A stretch of DNA of 64,000 bases from Homoserinimonas sp. OAct 916 (GCF_003260275.1 NZ_QJHB01000008.1:124001-188000), one strand, 5' to 3'; counted from the stretch's first letter, positions 23,781 to 32,514 are shown. The notes: generated by a model from the sequence alone, not told the origin. Made by a program: numbers and translations.

Positions 23781-25100
23781 CTACTTCTTGTACTTGGCCC
23801 AGGCGGTGTCCAACTCGCGCTCCGCCGTCTTCAGCGCAGTTGCTGAATCTGTGCCATTGCTGATGTCGCTGAACATGCGCCCTGTAATCTCCTCGAACTC
23901 AAGGTAACCAACAGTGGCAGGTCGCGGTAATGCTGTGTCCGTCTGCTCTTTGATGACCTGCGCCACCTCTTTACCGGAAGGAGTGGTGAAATCGGGCTGG
24001 GTCAGGTAGAAATCGAGCGCTTTGCGTTGCGGCGGCAGTACGCCTCCCGGACGGTACTTTGCGTAGCCGGTGACACCGTCGGCACCATCGACAAGCATCC
24101 ACTGAAGGAAGATCGCGGCGGCTTCTTTGTTCTTGCTGAAGGGGTTCATGCCGACGGCAAACCCACCAGTGCCTGAGTATGCCTCCGCGCCTTTGAAAGT
24201 AGGTTGCAAGGATGCCCCCCAATCAACACTCGACCCATCGAGTACCCCCACGAGGTCAGTAGTAGCCACTTCGAAGGCGGCCTTGCCGGAAGCGAACGCC
24301 GCGTCTGTCTGCTCCGAGTTCACGCCTTGAGGCACCACGCCGTCGGCGAACAGGCTCTGATAGAACTCCATCGCCTCAAGCCAGCCCTTGTTGTCAAGTG
24401 CCGGGGTCAGCATGTCCGTACCAGTAATCCCGGATCCGCCCCCAAGGGCTTCCGGCATGGATTGCAATTGGTAGTAGCGGTCCGGTTGTTGCAGGAGCAG
24501 ACCGTACTCGGCCCCCGCCGCTTGTGCCTTCGCACCATACTCCTTGATCTGCTCCCAGGTGAGCCGCTCATCCGGCGCGGGTGCCGGGATGCCGGCAGCC
24601 GCGAGGAGTTCCTTGTTATAAAAGAGGACGGTGGTCGAGCTACCCATGGGCACGGCGTAGATCTTGTCGTTGTATGAGTCCGCCTCGACCGCCGCTGGAA
24701 AGAACAGGTCATTGTATGTCGAGAACTGAGGCGTGAGGTCCTCAAGGTAGCCACGTTGCGCGAGCGCCGCGACGCGCGGCTGATCGACGTAGAAGAGGTC
24801 GGGGCTGCCCTGTTTATTGCTGACGCGGGAGTCGACCACAGTGTTGAGGTCGTTGAACGGCACGTACTCGTACTTCACCGTTATGGTCGGGTGCTCATCC
24901 TCGAACGCGGCGATGATCTCGTTGATATTTTGTTTGACCGGGTCGTTGATGCCCACGAAGCTTATGGTCGCCGTTGGATCCTCGGTAGGTATCGTCCATG
25001 CCTCCCCCGACGATTCGCCACTCTGCGCACTGCAACCGCTCAAAAGAAGCGAAACGGCCCCGGCGGCCGCGACGATGGTGAGGGGTATGGACTTCTTCAT
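23781..25100 (-). CDS. ABC transporter substrate-binding lipoprotein (family 1)
   Basis: A 439-residue protein with an N-terminal signal ending in the lipobox LLSGC, so Cys23 is the lipidated residue and the protein is anchored outside the membrane. The mature protein is a family-1 (CUT1) binding protein: EDPTATISFVGINDPVKQNI, GSPDLFYVDQPRVAAL, YNDKIYAVPMGSSTTVLFYN and FPAVEA-type helices. AAAGGCGG lies about 6 nt before the start. It is the first gene of the importer operon; candidate operator sites lie 70-90 nt upstream (25171-25192). Confidence 0.93.
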   Translation of the reverse strand: MKKSIPLTIVAAAGAVSLLLSGCSAQSGESSGEAWTIPTEDPTATISFVGINDPVKQNINEIIAAFEDEHPTITVKYEYVPFNDLNTVVDSRVSNKQGSPDLFYVDQPRVAALAQRGYLEDLTPQFSTYNDLFFPAAVEADSYNDKIYAVPMGSSTTVLFYNKELLAAAGIPAPAPDERLTWEQIKEYGAKAQAAGAEYGLLLQQPDRYYQLQSMPEALGGGSGITGTDMLTPALDNKGWLEAMEFYQSLFADGVVPQGVNSEQTDAAFASGKAAFEVATTDLVGVLDGSSVDWGASLQPTFKGAEAYSGTGGFAVGMNPFSKNKEAAAIFLQWMLVDGADGVTGYAKYRPGGVLPPQRKALDFYLTQPDFTTPSGKEVAQVIKEQTDTALPRPATVGYLEFEEITGRMFSDISNGTDSATALKTAERELDTAWAKYKK

Positions 25101-25170
25101 GCGTTACCGCCTTTGACGTAAGGGCGCGCGTGCTGCCGTGCACAAACGCGGGTGAGATGGAAAGTTGAAC

Positions 25171-25192
25171 AACCGCGGTTCTACTCGTGTAG
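25171..25192. promoter_or_regulatory. Candidate LacI-type operator(s) between divergent genes
   Basis: A perfect 10-bp palindrome with central CG, AACCGCGGTT (25171-25180), is immediately followed by CTAC-TCGT-GTAG (25181-25192), a second dyad. Both lie in the 118-nt gap between the ABC binding-protein gene and the divergent nucleoside hydrolase. LacI-family sites typically are palindromes centred on CG, so one regulator could control both directions. This is inferred from position and symmetry. Confidence 0.45.
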
Positions 25193-25218
25193 ATCCGCAC
25201 GGTTGGTAGCATACACGA

Positions 25219-26175
25219 ATGATGTCATCCCTTAAATCATCCGCCAGACCAAAACCTGTTCTGCTCGACTGCGACCCGGGCATTGACGATGCTTTCGCCA
25301 TCTTTCTGGCACTGAAGAGCCCCGAAATCGATCTTGTGGGGGTCACAACCGTGGCAGGAAACCAGACGTTGCCAACGGTGAGCAATAATGCGCAGGATCT
25401 CTTGGCATTCTTCGGCAGCCCGCAGGTGCCGGTGGCATTCGGGGAGGCCCGCCCGTTGCGCCGGGACCCGGTTGTGGCCACGTCCCACGGCCTGACCGGG
25501 CTAGGCGGCCGGACCCTTCCTCGCGTGGCCGGTGAACCGGCATCGCGCGATGGCGTGGGCTTCCTGCTCGACACCGTTTTTGCGCATCGCCCTGGTGAGC
25601 TCACCATTGTTGCGATCGGGCCACTCACCAACCTTGCGCGCGCATTGGAACGCCGCCCCGAAGTGGCGCAGCACGTGCACGAGGTCGTGATTATGGGCGG
25701 CGCAAATAACGCCGGAAACATGTCGCCGGTTGCAGAATTTAATTTCTTCGCCGACCCCGACGCCGCAGCGTGCGTTCTGAATGCCGACTGGAAAATCCGC
25801 CTACTCGATCTGACCCTCACCTGGCAATCCGCAGTACCCAGTTCCATCGCCCAACGGCTTGCCCGCACTGCGGACCCGATCGCGCAAACTTTCAGCGCCT
25901 GGCTTGACTTCTACTCACAGGGCGAGACCACGCCTGGCGCTGATGGCCCTTCGCTCCACGACCCGTGCGCGATGGCTGCCGTCATCGACCCCAGCCTCAT
26001 TTCCACAGTTCCTGCCTTCGTCGCGGTGGAAACGCAAAGCCCGTGGACTCTAGGCGAGAGCGTGGTCGACACAGCTGGCTATTTCGGGCGCGAACCGAAC
26101 GTCCAACTCGGCACCACTTTGGACCGTGAGGGTTTCTGGCGCCTTCTGATGGGATACATTCCCGGCACTGAGTGA
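25219..26175 (+). CDS. Nucleoside hydrolase (IUNH family)
   Basis: A 318-residue protein. The start at ATG 25219 has no strong SD; ATG 25222 is equally possible. The catalytic calcium-binding motif LDCDPGIDDAFAI is at residues 16-28. AEFNFFADPDAA near residue 173 and the LHDPCAMA motif near 236 complete the family pattern, with the essential His in HDP. It hydrolyses the N-glycosidic bond of nucleosides to a base and ribose. The divergent LacI-regulated importer suggests it works on the imported compound, and a permease remnant for a nucleobase follows. Specificity for purine or pyrimidine nucleosides cannot be read. Confidence 0.92.
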   Translation: MMSSLKSSARPKPVLLDCDPGIDDAFAIFLALKSPEIDLVGVTTVAGNQTLPTVSNNAQDLLAFFGSPQVPVAFGEARPLRRDPVVATSHGLTGLGGRTLPRVAGEPASRDGVGFLLDTVFAHRPGELTIVAIGPLTNLARALERRPEVAQHVHEVVIMGGANNAGNMSPVAEFNFFADPDAAACVLNADWKIRLLDLTLTWQSAVPSSIAQRLARTADPIAQTFSAWLDFYSQGETTPGADGPSLHDPCAMAAVIDPSLISTVPAFVAVETQSPWTLGESVVDTAGYFGREPNVQLGTTLDREGFWRLLMGYIPGTE

Positions 26176-26310
26176 ACAGGGTCAGGTTGCCGAACGCACG
26201 TTCTTGCTGCGACGCATGGCGGCTATGCGGGCGCTGCAACGAAAGGACCGTAGTGTCTGACTCGGCGCATTCGCCGGGGATCTGATGGTCTCCGGCTGTG
26301 GAGTCTTCGG

Positions 26311-26778
26311 ATGACGCAAACCATTGAAAAAACACCGACTCGCCCGATCGAGGGTGTGGAGACACGGTCGATCGACTACGTTCCTGCCGGGGAACGCGGC
26401 GGCAGGCTCTTCGATCAGGCGACTATTTGGTTCGCGGGAAGCGCTCATTTGCTGACTCTCGCGACCGGGGCGATCGGCATCTCACTGGGACTTAACTTGA
26501 GCTGGACCCTGATCGCACTCGCCATCGGCACAGTTCTGGGTACGATTCCGGTTTCCGCTCATGCAACACAAGGTCCGCACCTGGGCCTCCCGCAGATGGT
26601 TCAGTCTCGGCCACAATTCGGTCGGTACGGCGCACTCATGATCTGGGCGATGGCAATTATCGTGTACTGGGGCTACGTGGTGATCGGCGGCAGGTCGGTC
26701 CGGTACGGGTATGCTGCCACTCCTCGAGCGTGCGCGGTGAGACCCGCAGGAGGTCGGCGACCTGTTGCCCGGTCATGA
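26311..26778 (+). pseudogene. NCS1 cytosine/purine permease, 3'-truncated
   Basis: The first 125 residues are an NCS1-type transporter: an N-terminal cytosolic part with RSIDYVPAGERGGRLFDQ, then the first membrane helices with FAGSAHLLTLATGAIGISLG and IPVSAHATQGPHLGLPQMVQ, QFGRYGALM. Normal NCS1 proteins are about 450-500 residues with 12 helices. Homology stops abruptly near 26690 (VVIGG), where the sequence turns into the inverse strand of an excisionase-like gene, and the frame then ends at 26778. So two thirds of the gene is missing and the product cannot function. It follows the nucleoside hydrolase by 135 nt, a fitting salvage pair when intact. Confidence 0.8.
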
Positions 26779-26800
26779 TCTGCGCGTCGTCGGCCGTCAT
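26690..26800 (-). pseudogene. Excisionase-type HTH gene, N-terminal fragment
   Basis: From ATG 26800 the minus strand reads MTADDAQIMTGQQVADLL then RVSPRTLEEWQHTRTGP. This is the MerR-like excisionase/HTH_17 signature of small DNA-binding proteins carried by plasmids, phages and integrative elements. It normally continues with a YYRIGRHVRY-type strand, but here the sequence joins the permease remnant instead. ATG 26800 shares ATGA with an upstream minus-strand frame that ends there, hinting at a former operon. The reader can treat 26690-26800 as one side of a recombination junction. Confidence 0.6.
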
Positions 26801-26944
26801 GAAAGAGAGGTACGCCGCGTCAGCCCAGGCTCGGCCGTAGCAGGCAGGTATTCGGCCGGATCAGCCGGGGCCGACGTCGCGGAAATGGCGACCGGGAGGG
26901 GTTTCTGGCACCCAAAGTGTCACTTTTGACGGTCGAGAGTGTGT

Positions 26945-26989
26945 CTGGAAACAAAAGAACCCTCGGTTTCCCGCGGGAACTCAAGGGTT
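26945..26989 (-). terminator. Intrinsic terminator of the tRNA-Gln gene
   Basis: On the minus strand directly after the tRNA (1-nt gap), AACCCTTGAG and the matching arm ending GAGGGTT form a 32-nt hairpin (26958-26989) whose only unpaired positions are one 2-nt internal mismatch. The U-rich run TTTTGTTT follows. This is a textbook rho-independent terminator. Confidence 0.9.
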
Positions 26990-26990
26990 A

Positions 26991-27065
26991 TGGCTGGGGT
27001 ACCTGGACTCGAACCAAGAATAAAAGAATCAGAATCTTCCGTGTTGCCAATTACACCATACCCCA
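26991..27065 (-). tRNA. tRNA-Gln (CUG)
   Basis: A complete 75-nt cloverleaf on the minus strand, including a genome-encoded CCA. The acceptor stem is TGGGGTA/TACCCCA with T1-A72, as in glutamine tRNAs. The D-stem is GTGT/ACAC, the anticodon stem GAAGA/TCTTT and the T-stem CTTGG/CCAGG. The loop TTCTGAT gives anticodon CTG, which reads CAG codons. Discriminator base is G. The gene has its own promoter upstream and terminator downstream. It is single, not part of a tRNA cluster. Confidence 0.95.
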
Positions 27066-27096
27066 AGGCGCCGAGCTGAAGCCGGGCCGACTGTCT

Positions 27097-27125
27097 ACAT
27101 TATCCCACTGAACCGCGGCTATCAA
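27097..27125 (-). promoter_or_regulatory. Promoter of the tRNA-Gln gene
   Basis: On the minus strand TTGATA (27120-27125) and TAATGT (27097-27102) are separated by exactly 17 nt, close to the sigma-70 consensus. The -10 ends 31 nt before the tRNA 5' end at 27065. Confidence 0.7.
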
Positions 27126-27281
27126 ACTGGCACTGGCCGCGAACCTGCATCCGAGCACTCAGGATCGCTCCGATAGGGTTGTAACCGAAGATGTTCCTGA
27201 CGAGAACCGCCTGATCAGTAGTCAGAATCCCGCGTTCTCGATGCGTATCTGACCACTCGGCCCGCGCCAGAAAGTGACGAC

Positions 27282-27896
27282 ATGACAACCAGATGGGCAC
27301 GCTTTGTGCGCGGCTGGTTGACGGCGATCCTCGCGGTGTTCGTCGCCGCACTCTTCCACCTGGCCGCTGGCGGAGCCGCACCCGGCTGGCTCGGGGTGAG
27401 CATCGCGCTCGGATTCTCCGGGATGCTCAGCGTCATCCTTGCCGGCAAGACCGTGTCACTTGCGCGCATCACGATCGCCGTCGCGTTCGCCCAACTGCTG
27501 CTGCACATCATGTTCAGCCTCGACGCCGCTGCCGGAGGGATGACGGTGACCGGCAACGCCCACCACGGCCCGGTCTCAATCACGTTCGCCGAATCCGCTG
27601 GCGCCGCGACAGCACACGCACATTTCGACGGGTGGATGATCGTCTCCCACGCCGCCGCCGCACTGATCACCATTGCCGCCGTCTACCGGGGCGAACGAAG
27701 CTTCTGGGCGCTCGCCCGACAGGGCGCCGAACGGCTCACCCTCGTTTTCATCGGCGCCTTCACGCCGGTAGTAGTTCCGGGGCGCGCATGCCTCTACCGC
27801 ATCGCATTGCTTCTCAGCCTCACACCAGCGGGTATTGACGTACCGCTTTCAAGCCGCCAGCACCGGGGCCCTCCGCGCCTGATCCCCGGTTTCTAA
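27282..27896 (+). CDS. Integral membrane protein of the copper cluster (unknown function)
   Basis: A 204-residue protein with about five membrane segments (TAILAVFVAALFHLAAGG; LGVSIALGFSGMLSVILAG; ITIAVAFAQLLLHIMFSL; MIVSHAAAALITIAAVY). The His-rich loop GNAHHGPVSI and AHAHFDGW may bind metal. The C-terminus ends HRGPPRLIPGF, a common end of such actinobacterial proteins upstream of CopC and PCu(A)C genes, so the length looks complete. Role in copper handling is inferred from position. No SD is striking; ATG 27282 is the first codon of a long in-frame run. Confidence 0.65.
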   Translation: MTTRWARFVRGWLTAILAVFVAALFHLAAGGAAPGWLGVSIALGFSGMLSVILAGKTVSLARITIAVAFAQLLLHIMFSLDAAAGGMTVTGNAHHGPVSITFAESAGAATAHAHFDGWMIVSHAAAALITIAAVYRGERSFWALARQGAERLTLVFIGAFTPVVVPGRACLYRIALLLSLTPAGIDVPLSSRQHRGPPRLIPGF

Positions 27897-28113
27897 CCGC
27901 GCCTGCCGTTCGGCATGAGCGCGGGTTGCGTTGCGTCGTCGGCGCAGCGCTGCCTCACGGCGCCGCCCTGCGCTGACCTGCTGCCCCGCGCTGCCCTGCC
28001 ACACTGCGCTGCCACATGGAGCTGCGGATGCGGATAGGCGTGTGCCGGGAAGGCTTGCGCAGGTGCATCGCTATCACCCCCCTCGTATCCCTCAGTTCTC
28101 TGGAGTGACACTC

Positions 28114-28749
28114 ATGACCCGTTCTCGAACCAGGCGCCCAGCCGCACGGATGGCGCTCGTCGCCGCCGCGGCATTCTTCACCTTTGCCGCAGCCGGTCTC
28201 GACGCATCCGCCGCACAGGCTCACGATCAGATCTTGGAACAGACACCCACCGACGCAACTCACGTGGCACTCGTGCCCGATGAGGTCACGGTGCTGTTCT
28301 CCAACGACCTGATCGAGGTGGGGGCAGTCATGCTCGTCGTTGACACGAACGAGGTCGACTGGGCCGACGGCCCGGTGCAACTGCGGGGGCCGATCGCGGC
28401 GCAACCATTGAAACCAAATACGCCTGACGGTGCGTACACCGTGCGCTGGCGAGTGGTTTCCAGCGATGGTCATCCCATCTCTGGGGCATTCTCGTTCACT
28501 GCTGGTAACTCTGCCCCCTCCCAGGCCCAGCAGCCGACGGCTGCAATCACGCCGCCCTAGGACGACGACGAATCGCTGGCTGAAACCGGCGCCGCCGACA
28601 TGGTCGCCTCGGACGAAGCGAACGATCGGGCCGCCAGCACGGAGCCTGGCGGTGCGGTCGTGCGCATTCTGGGAATGGCCGGCCTTGGCGCGGCCATCGG
28701 GACCGCCGCCTACATCACTTTCATATTCATTCGGCGGCGCGTGGCCTGA
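28114..28749 (+). pseudogene. CopC-family copper-binding protein interrupted by an in-frame TAG
   Basis: ATG 28114 has TGGAG upstream. A signal peptide ends AAQA, leaving His37 as mature N-terminus (HDQILEQTP), the copper-binding position in CopC. The Ig-like domain ends with SSDGHPISGAFSFT. At codon 149 (28558-28560) a TAG interrupts the gene. The same frame then continues for 62 residues: an acidic linker (DDDESLAETGAADMV) and a C-terminal membrane helix with RRR stop-transfer (about 28650-28746), exactly the CopC anchor. Without readthrough the product is a secreted 148-residue CopC lacking its anchor. A CAG-to-TAG mutation is the simplest cause. Confidence 0.8.
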
Positions 28750-28818
28750 GCGTCAGCACCGCCCTGGCTCAGCACGCACAGCGTGCCGAACCGAAATCCT
28801 ACAAAAGGAGTACCACTG

Positions 28819-29409
28819 ATGAAATCTTTCCCTATCCCCCGCCTGCTGGTCGTTACGGCTGCGTCCGTGTTGTTGCTGAGCGGCTGTGCCGCTACCGCGG
28901 CTCCGGCATCTGAAACGGTTGAAGACGCACCAACGAACACCGTCGCGCTCACCCATTCCGAGGCCCTGCATATCGAGGATGCCTGGGTGAAGGCCGCCGA
29001 TGACGGCATGTCTGCAGCCTTCGGAATGCTGGAAAACAGCGGAACCGAGCCGGTCACGCTGGTGTCGGTCACCTCGGCAGCATCCGAACGGATCGAATTG
29101 CACGAGACGGTGGAGAACGATTCCGGTGCCATGGTGATGCAGGAGTTGCCCACCGGGTTCGTCATCCCCGCCGGAGGCTCGATGGAGCTGAAGCCGGGTG
29201 GCAACCACATCATGTTAATGGGGTTGGCGGCGCCAATCCAGGCCGGTGACGAAGTGAACTTCACGCTGACGTTCGCCGACGGTTCCAGCCGGGAGCTCAC
29301 CGCTCCGGCAAAGGACTACTCCGGCGCCAACGAACACTACGAGGGCGACATGGACCACTCCGAACACACCGAACACGGCCATGATGACCACGCGGAGTCA
29401 GGAAACTGA
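28819..29409 (+). CDS. PCu(A)C-type periplasmic copper chaperone lipoprotein
   Basis: ATG 28819 follows AAAGGAG by 8 nt. The 196-residue protein has a lipobox (LLLSGC, Cys23). The PCu(A)C domain holds the Cu(I) motif: His95 in IELHETVEN, Met107 in MVMQE and His130-x-Met132 in GNHIMLMG. The C-terminal tail HYEGDMDHSEHTEHGHDDH is a metal-binding His/Asp-rich extension. The family delivers Cu(I) to CuA sites of cytochrome oxidase. The DyP gene starts directly after its stop, and CopC lies upstream. Confidence 0.9.
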   Translation: MKSFPIPRLLVVTAASVLLLSGCAATAAPASETVEDAPTNTVALTHSEALHIEDAWVKAADDGMSAAFGMLENSGTEPVTLVSVTSAASERIELHETVENDSGAMVMQELPTGFVIPAGGSMELKPGGNHIMLMGLAAPIQAGDEVNFTLTFADGSSRELTAPAKDYSGANEHYEGDMDHSEHTEHGHDDHAESGN

Positions 29410-29410
29410 G

Positions 29411-30664
29411 ATGACCTCCGATCAGCCCACAACCGCTGGTCGCCGTCTCAGCCGGCGGCACCTCCTGCTCGGGGGTGCCGCCGCCGGGATCGGTGCGGCC
29501 AGCGCCATCGGTATCGACCTGGCCGGCCGCTCCAGCCAACCGGCCAGCGTCGCCCCGACCGCCGGCCCGGCCCCGGCCGCCGCGCACGGCGGCGAGACGG
29601 TGCCGTTCTTCGGCGTGCATCAGGCCGGCATTGAGACGCCACCGCAGGCGCACGGCACCTTCATCGCCCTGGACCTTCGCGACGACGTCGACCGGGCGGG
29701 GCTCATCCGCCTCATGAAAATTTTCACCGACGACGCCGCTCGCCTGAGCCAGGGAACCCCGGCACTGGCCGACTCCGAGCCAGAACTCGGAGTCATTCCG
29801 GCCGCGCTCACGATCACGTTCGGCTTCGGGCCCGGCGTCTTCACGCGCGCAGCACGTACCCAGGTGATGCCCGGCTGGGTCGGACCACTTCCGGCCTTCG
29901 GCGTCGACCGGCTCGAAGAGAAGTGGAACGACGGCGACCTTTTGTTGCAGATCGCCGCCGACGACCCCGTCACCGTGGCCCACGCCACCCGCATGCTGCT
30001 CAAGGATGCCCGCTCGTTCGCCCGGGTGCGCTGGACGCAGCCCGGGTTTCGGCGGGCACGCGGCTCCGAGAAGCCCGGCACGACCATGCGCAACCTGTTC
30101 GGCCAGGTGGATGGCACGGTGAATCTGGAGCCCGGCACTGCAGACTTCGAGCATCTCGTCTGGGGCGGGAACAACCCTGATTGGATGCACGGCGGCACGG
30201 GCTTCGTGCTGCGCCGCATCGAGATGAACCTCGACAAGTGGGACCGCCTCGACCGGCCGGGGCGAGAGGCATCCGTGGGTCGCACCCTCGACACCGGCGC
30301 ACCGCTCACCGGCACCGTCGAGTCGGATGAGCCCGATTTCGAGGCGAAGACGGCGATCGGGTTTCCGGTCATTCCCGAGTTCTCGCACATCCGTCGGGCC
30401 CGCACCGACAACCCCGACGAGCGCATCTTTCGCCGCACCTACAACTACGACGAAGTGCCGACCGGCGACCGGGTCTCCGACTCCGGCCTCCTGTTCGCGT
30501 CGTTCCAGGCGGATGTCACCAAGCAGTTCGTGCCCATTCAGAAACGCTTGGACGAACTTGACCTGCTGAACAAGTGGATCACTCCGATCGGCTCGGCGGT
30601 GTTCGCGATCCCGCCCGGTTGTGCCGCCGACGGATACATCGGCGAAACCCTGCTGGCAGGCTGA
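29411..30664 (+). CDS. Tat-exported DyP-type heme peroxidase (EfeB-like)
   Basis: A 417-residue protein starting 2 nt after the chaperone stop. A Tat signal (RRLSRRHLLLGGAAAGIGAA) directs the folded heme protein outside. The DyP motif GQVDG is at 231-235 with the catalytic Asp234, and FSHIRRAR near residue 325 supplies the proximal heme His. The final NKWITPIGSAVFAIPPGC is conserved in EfeB-type DyPs. In EfeUOB systems it extracts iron from heme, but no EfeU or EfeO gene is nearby. The context is copper delivery, so it may have a copper-linked or oxidative role. Confidence 0.92.
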   Translation: MTSDQPTTAGRRLSRRHLLLGGAAAGIGAASAIGIDLAGRSSQPASVAPTAGPAPAAAHGGETVPFFGVHQAGIETPPQAHGTFIALDLRDDVDRAGLIRLMKIFTDDAARLSQGTPALADSEPELGVIPAALTITFGFGPGVFTRAARTQVMPGWVGPLPAFGVDRLEEKWNDGDLLLQIAADDPVTVAHATRMLLKDARSFARVRWTQPGFRRARGSEKPGTTMRNLFGQVDGTVNLEPGTADFEHLVWGGNNPDWMHGGTGFVLRRIEMNLDKWDRLDRPGREASVGRTLDTGAPLTGTVESDEPDFEAKTAIGFPVIPEFSHIRRARTDNPDERIFRRTYNYDEVPTGDRVSDSGLLFASFQADVTKQFVPIQKRLDELDLLNKWITPIGSAVFAIPPGCAADGYIGETLLAG

Positions 30665-30870
30665 GCCACCGTCACAGCGTTGCGGGTGCTCACCGGTCGT
30701 GCCCGGCGAGCGCGGCGGTTCGGATCCGCCACTGAGCGACGGTCGACCGGTCGAAGGATAGGGGTCTACGATCAATTTTCGACCGCAATCACATAGCTCG
30801 TGGAAATTTCGGTTGCGGACAGTCCGATGCCGAAGGTCGGATGCGAGCAGTCAGCTGCGATCGGTCAGCG

Positions 30871-32397
30871 TCACGCCGCCAGGAGAGCCCGCAACCGTTC
30901 GAGGCGAGCGAGCGTCTCGGCACGGCCGAGGATCTCCATCGATTCGAACAGTGGGGGCGAGATGCGCCGACCTGAGATACCGACCCGCAACGGGGTATAG
31001 GCGACTCGCGGCTTCAGCCCGAGACCGTCGATCAGCGCGGCGGTCAACTGCTCGTGGACGCTCTCGAAGTTCCAGTCGGCATCCGACAACCCGCCGAGGG
31101 TCGCGATCGAGGTGTCGATCACGGTCGACGCATCCGCGGCGAGGGATGCGACCGCCTGCTCGTCGTAGTCCAGACCGGCAGCGTCGGTGAACAGGAACCC
31201 CAGCAGCGCCGGCGCCTCCCCCAGCAACGCCATGCGCTCCTGCACGAGGGGTGCGGCCTGCGCGAGGATCTCCCTCTGATCGGCGGTGATTGGCTCGGTC
31301 AGGATGCCGGCGGCCGCGAGGTACGGGATGGTGCGCACCGCGAAATCGGCGATGCCGAGCATACGGATGTGTTCGCCGTTGATCGCCTCGGCCTTTTTCA
31401 GATCGAACCGGGCAGGGTTGGGGTTCACTTTTTCGACGTCAAAGGCCGCGACCATCTCTTCGATCGAGAACACGTCGCGGTCGTGAGTGAGTGACCAGCC
31501 CAGAAGGGCCAGGTAGTTGATCAGCCCTTCCGGGATGAAGCCGCGGTCGCGGTGGTGGAACAGGTTCGACGACGGGTCGCGCTTGGAAAGTTTCTTATTG
31601 CCCTCGCCCATGACATACGGCAGGTGGCCGAACCGCGGGATCCACTTGGCGATCCCGACATCGATCAACGCGTGGTACAGCGCGATCTGCCGCGGTGTGG
31701 AACTCAGCAGGTCTTCGCCGCGCAGCACGTGGGTGACTCGCATCAATGCGTCGTCGACCGGGTTGACGAGCGTGTAGAGCGGGTGCCCGTTAGGACGCAC
31801 CACGACGAAGTCGCTGAACGACCCGGCCGGAAAGGTGATCTCGCCGCGCACCAGGTCGGTGAATGACAGTTCGGTGTCAGGAACCCGCAAACGCAGAGCC
31901 GGTTGGCGGCCTTCGGCGCGGTAGGCTGCCCGCTGGTCTTCGGTGAGGTCGCGTTCGAAGTTGTCGTAGCCCATCTTCGGGTCGCGCCCCGCGGCCACGT
32001 TTCTGGCCTCGATCTCTTCACCGGTGGCGAACGACTCATACAAGTGGCCGGATGCCTTGAGCTTCTCGATGACCGTCGCGTAGATCTCCCCGCGCTCAGA
32101 CTGCCGGTAGGGGCCGTCGGGCCCGCCGACGCCTTCTCCCTCGTCCCAGTCCAGCCGCAACCACTTCAAGCCGTCAAGCAGTTGCTCGTAGCTCTCCTCG
32201 CTGTCGCGGGCGGCGTCGGTGTCTTCCACCCGGAAGATCAGTTTGCCGCCGGTGTGCCGGGCGTAGGCCCAGTTGAACAGCGCGGTGCGGATGAGGCCCA
32301 CATGCGGCGTGCCTGTCGGTGACGGGCAGAACCTGACGCGAACGTCGGTGCCGGTGGCGGTGGAAATGGGGTGGGAGCTGGAGGTAACCATATCCAT
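30871..32397 (-). CDS. gltX: Glutamyl-tRNA synthetase
   Basis: The start is taken at ATG 32397 ([12 protein letters not shown]); ATG 32391 or 32415 are possible as no strong SD is seen. The class I catalytic domain opens [20 protein letters not shown] (HIGH-type PHVG) and carries the KMSKS-type [10 protein letters not shown] near residue 250. The C-terminal alpha-helical anticodon-binding domain ends [10 protein letters not shown]. It charges tRNA-Glu, and in bacteria lacking GlnRS also misacylates tRNA-Gln for amidation. The tRNA-Gln gene of this window lies 4 kb away. It is the last gene of the biosynthetic block. Confidence 0.97.
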   Translation of the reverse strand: MDMVTSSSHPISTATGTDVRVRFCPSPTGTPHVGLIRTALFNWAYARHTGGKLIFRVEDTDAARDSEESYEQLLDGLKWLRLDWDEGEGVGGPDGPYRQSERGEIYATVIEKLKASGHLYESFATGEEIEARNVAAGRDPKMGYDNFERDLTEDQRAAYRAEGRQPALRLRVPDTELSFTDLVRGEITFPAGSFSDFVVVRPNGHPLYTLVNPVDDALMRVTHVLRGEDLLSSTPRQIALYHALIDVGIAKWIPRFGHLPYVMGEGNKKLSKRDPSSNLFHHRDRGFIPEGLINYLALLGWSLTHDRDVFSIEEMVAAFDVEKVNPNPARFDLKKAEAINGEHIRMLGIADFAVRTIPYLAAAGILTEPITADQREILAQAAPLVQERMALLGEAPALLGFLFTDAAGLDYDEQAVASLAADASTVIDTSIATLGGLSDADWNFESVHEQLTAALIDGLGLKPRVAYTPLRVGISGRRISPPLFESMEILGRAETLARLERLRALLAA

Positions 32398-32496
32398 CAA
32401 TCGTACCGGTGGCACCCGGCCGCTGTCGTGGCGGCCAGATGCAGCCGCCGGGGTGCGCGCCCCATTACGCGGAAACGAAGCACATCCTGTTGATCC

Positions 32497-32514
32497 GCCC
32501 GGAACTATCCGGGC
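32497..32514. terminator. Inverted repeat, possible terminator
   Basis: Seven-base arms GCCCGGA (32497-32503) and TCCGGGC (32508-32514) around ACTA. The plus strand continues AGATTTTCATT, but the genes here are on the minus strand, whose downstream side has no T-run. It could be a weak terminator for the FAH-hydrolase gene, a roadblock, or an operator near gltX. Confidence 0.35.

Noticed and set aside
29297-30775. 492-codon minus-strand frame opposite the DyP gene
   Set aside because: The plus strand has the Tat signal, DyP motif and heme ligand; the minus frame has none.
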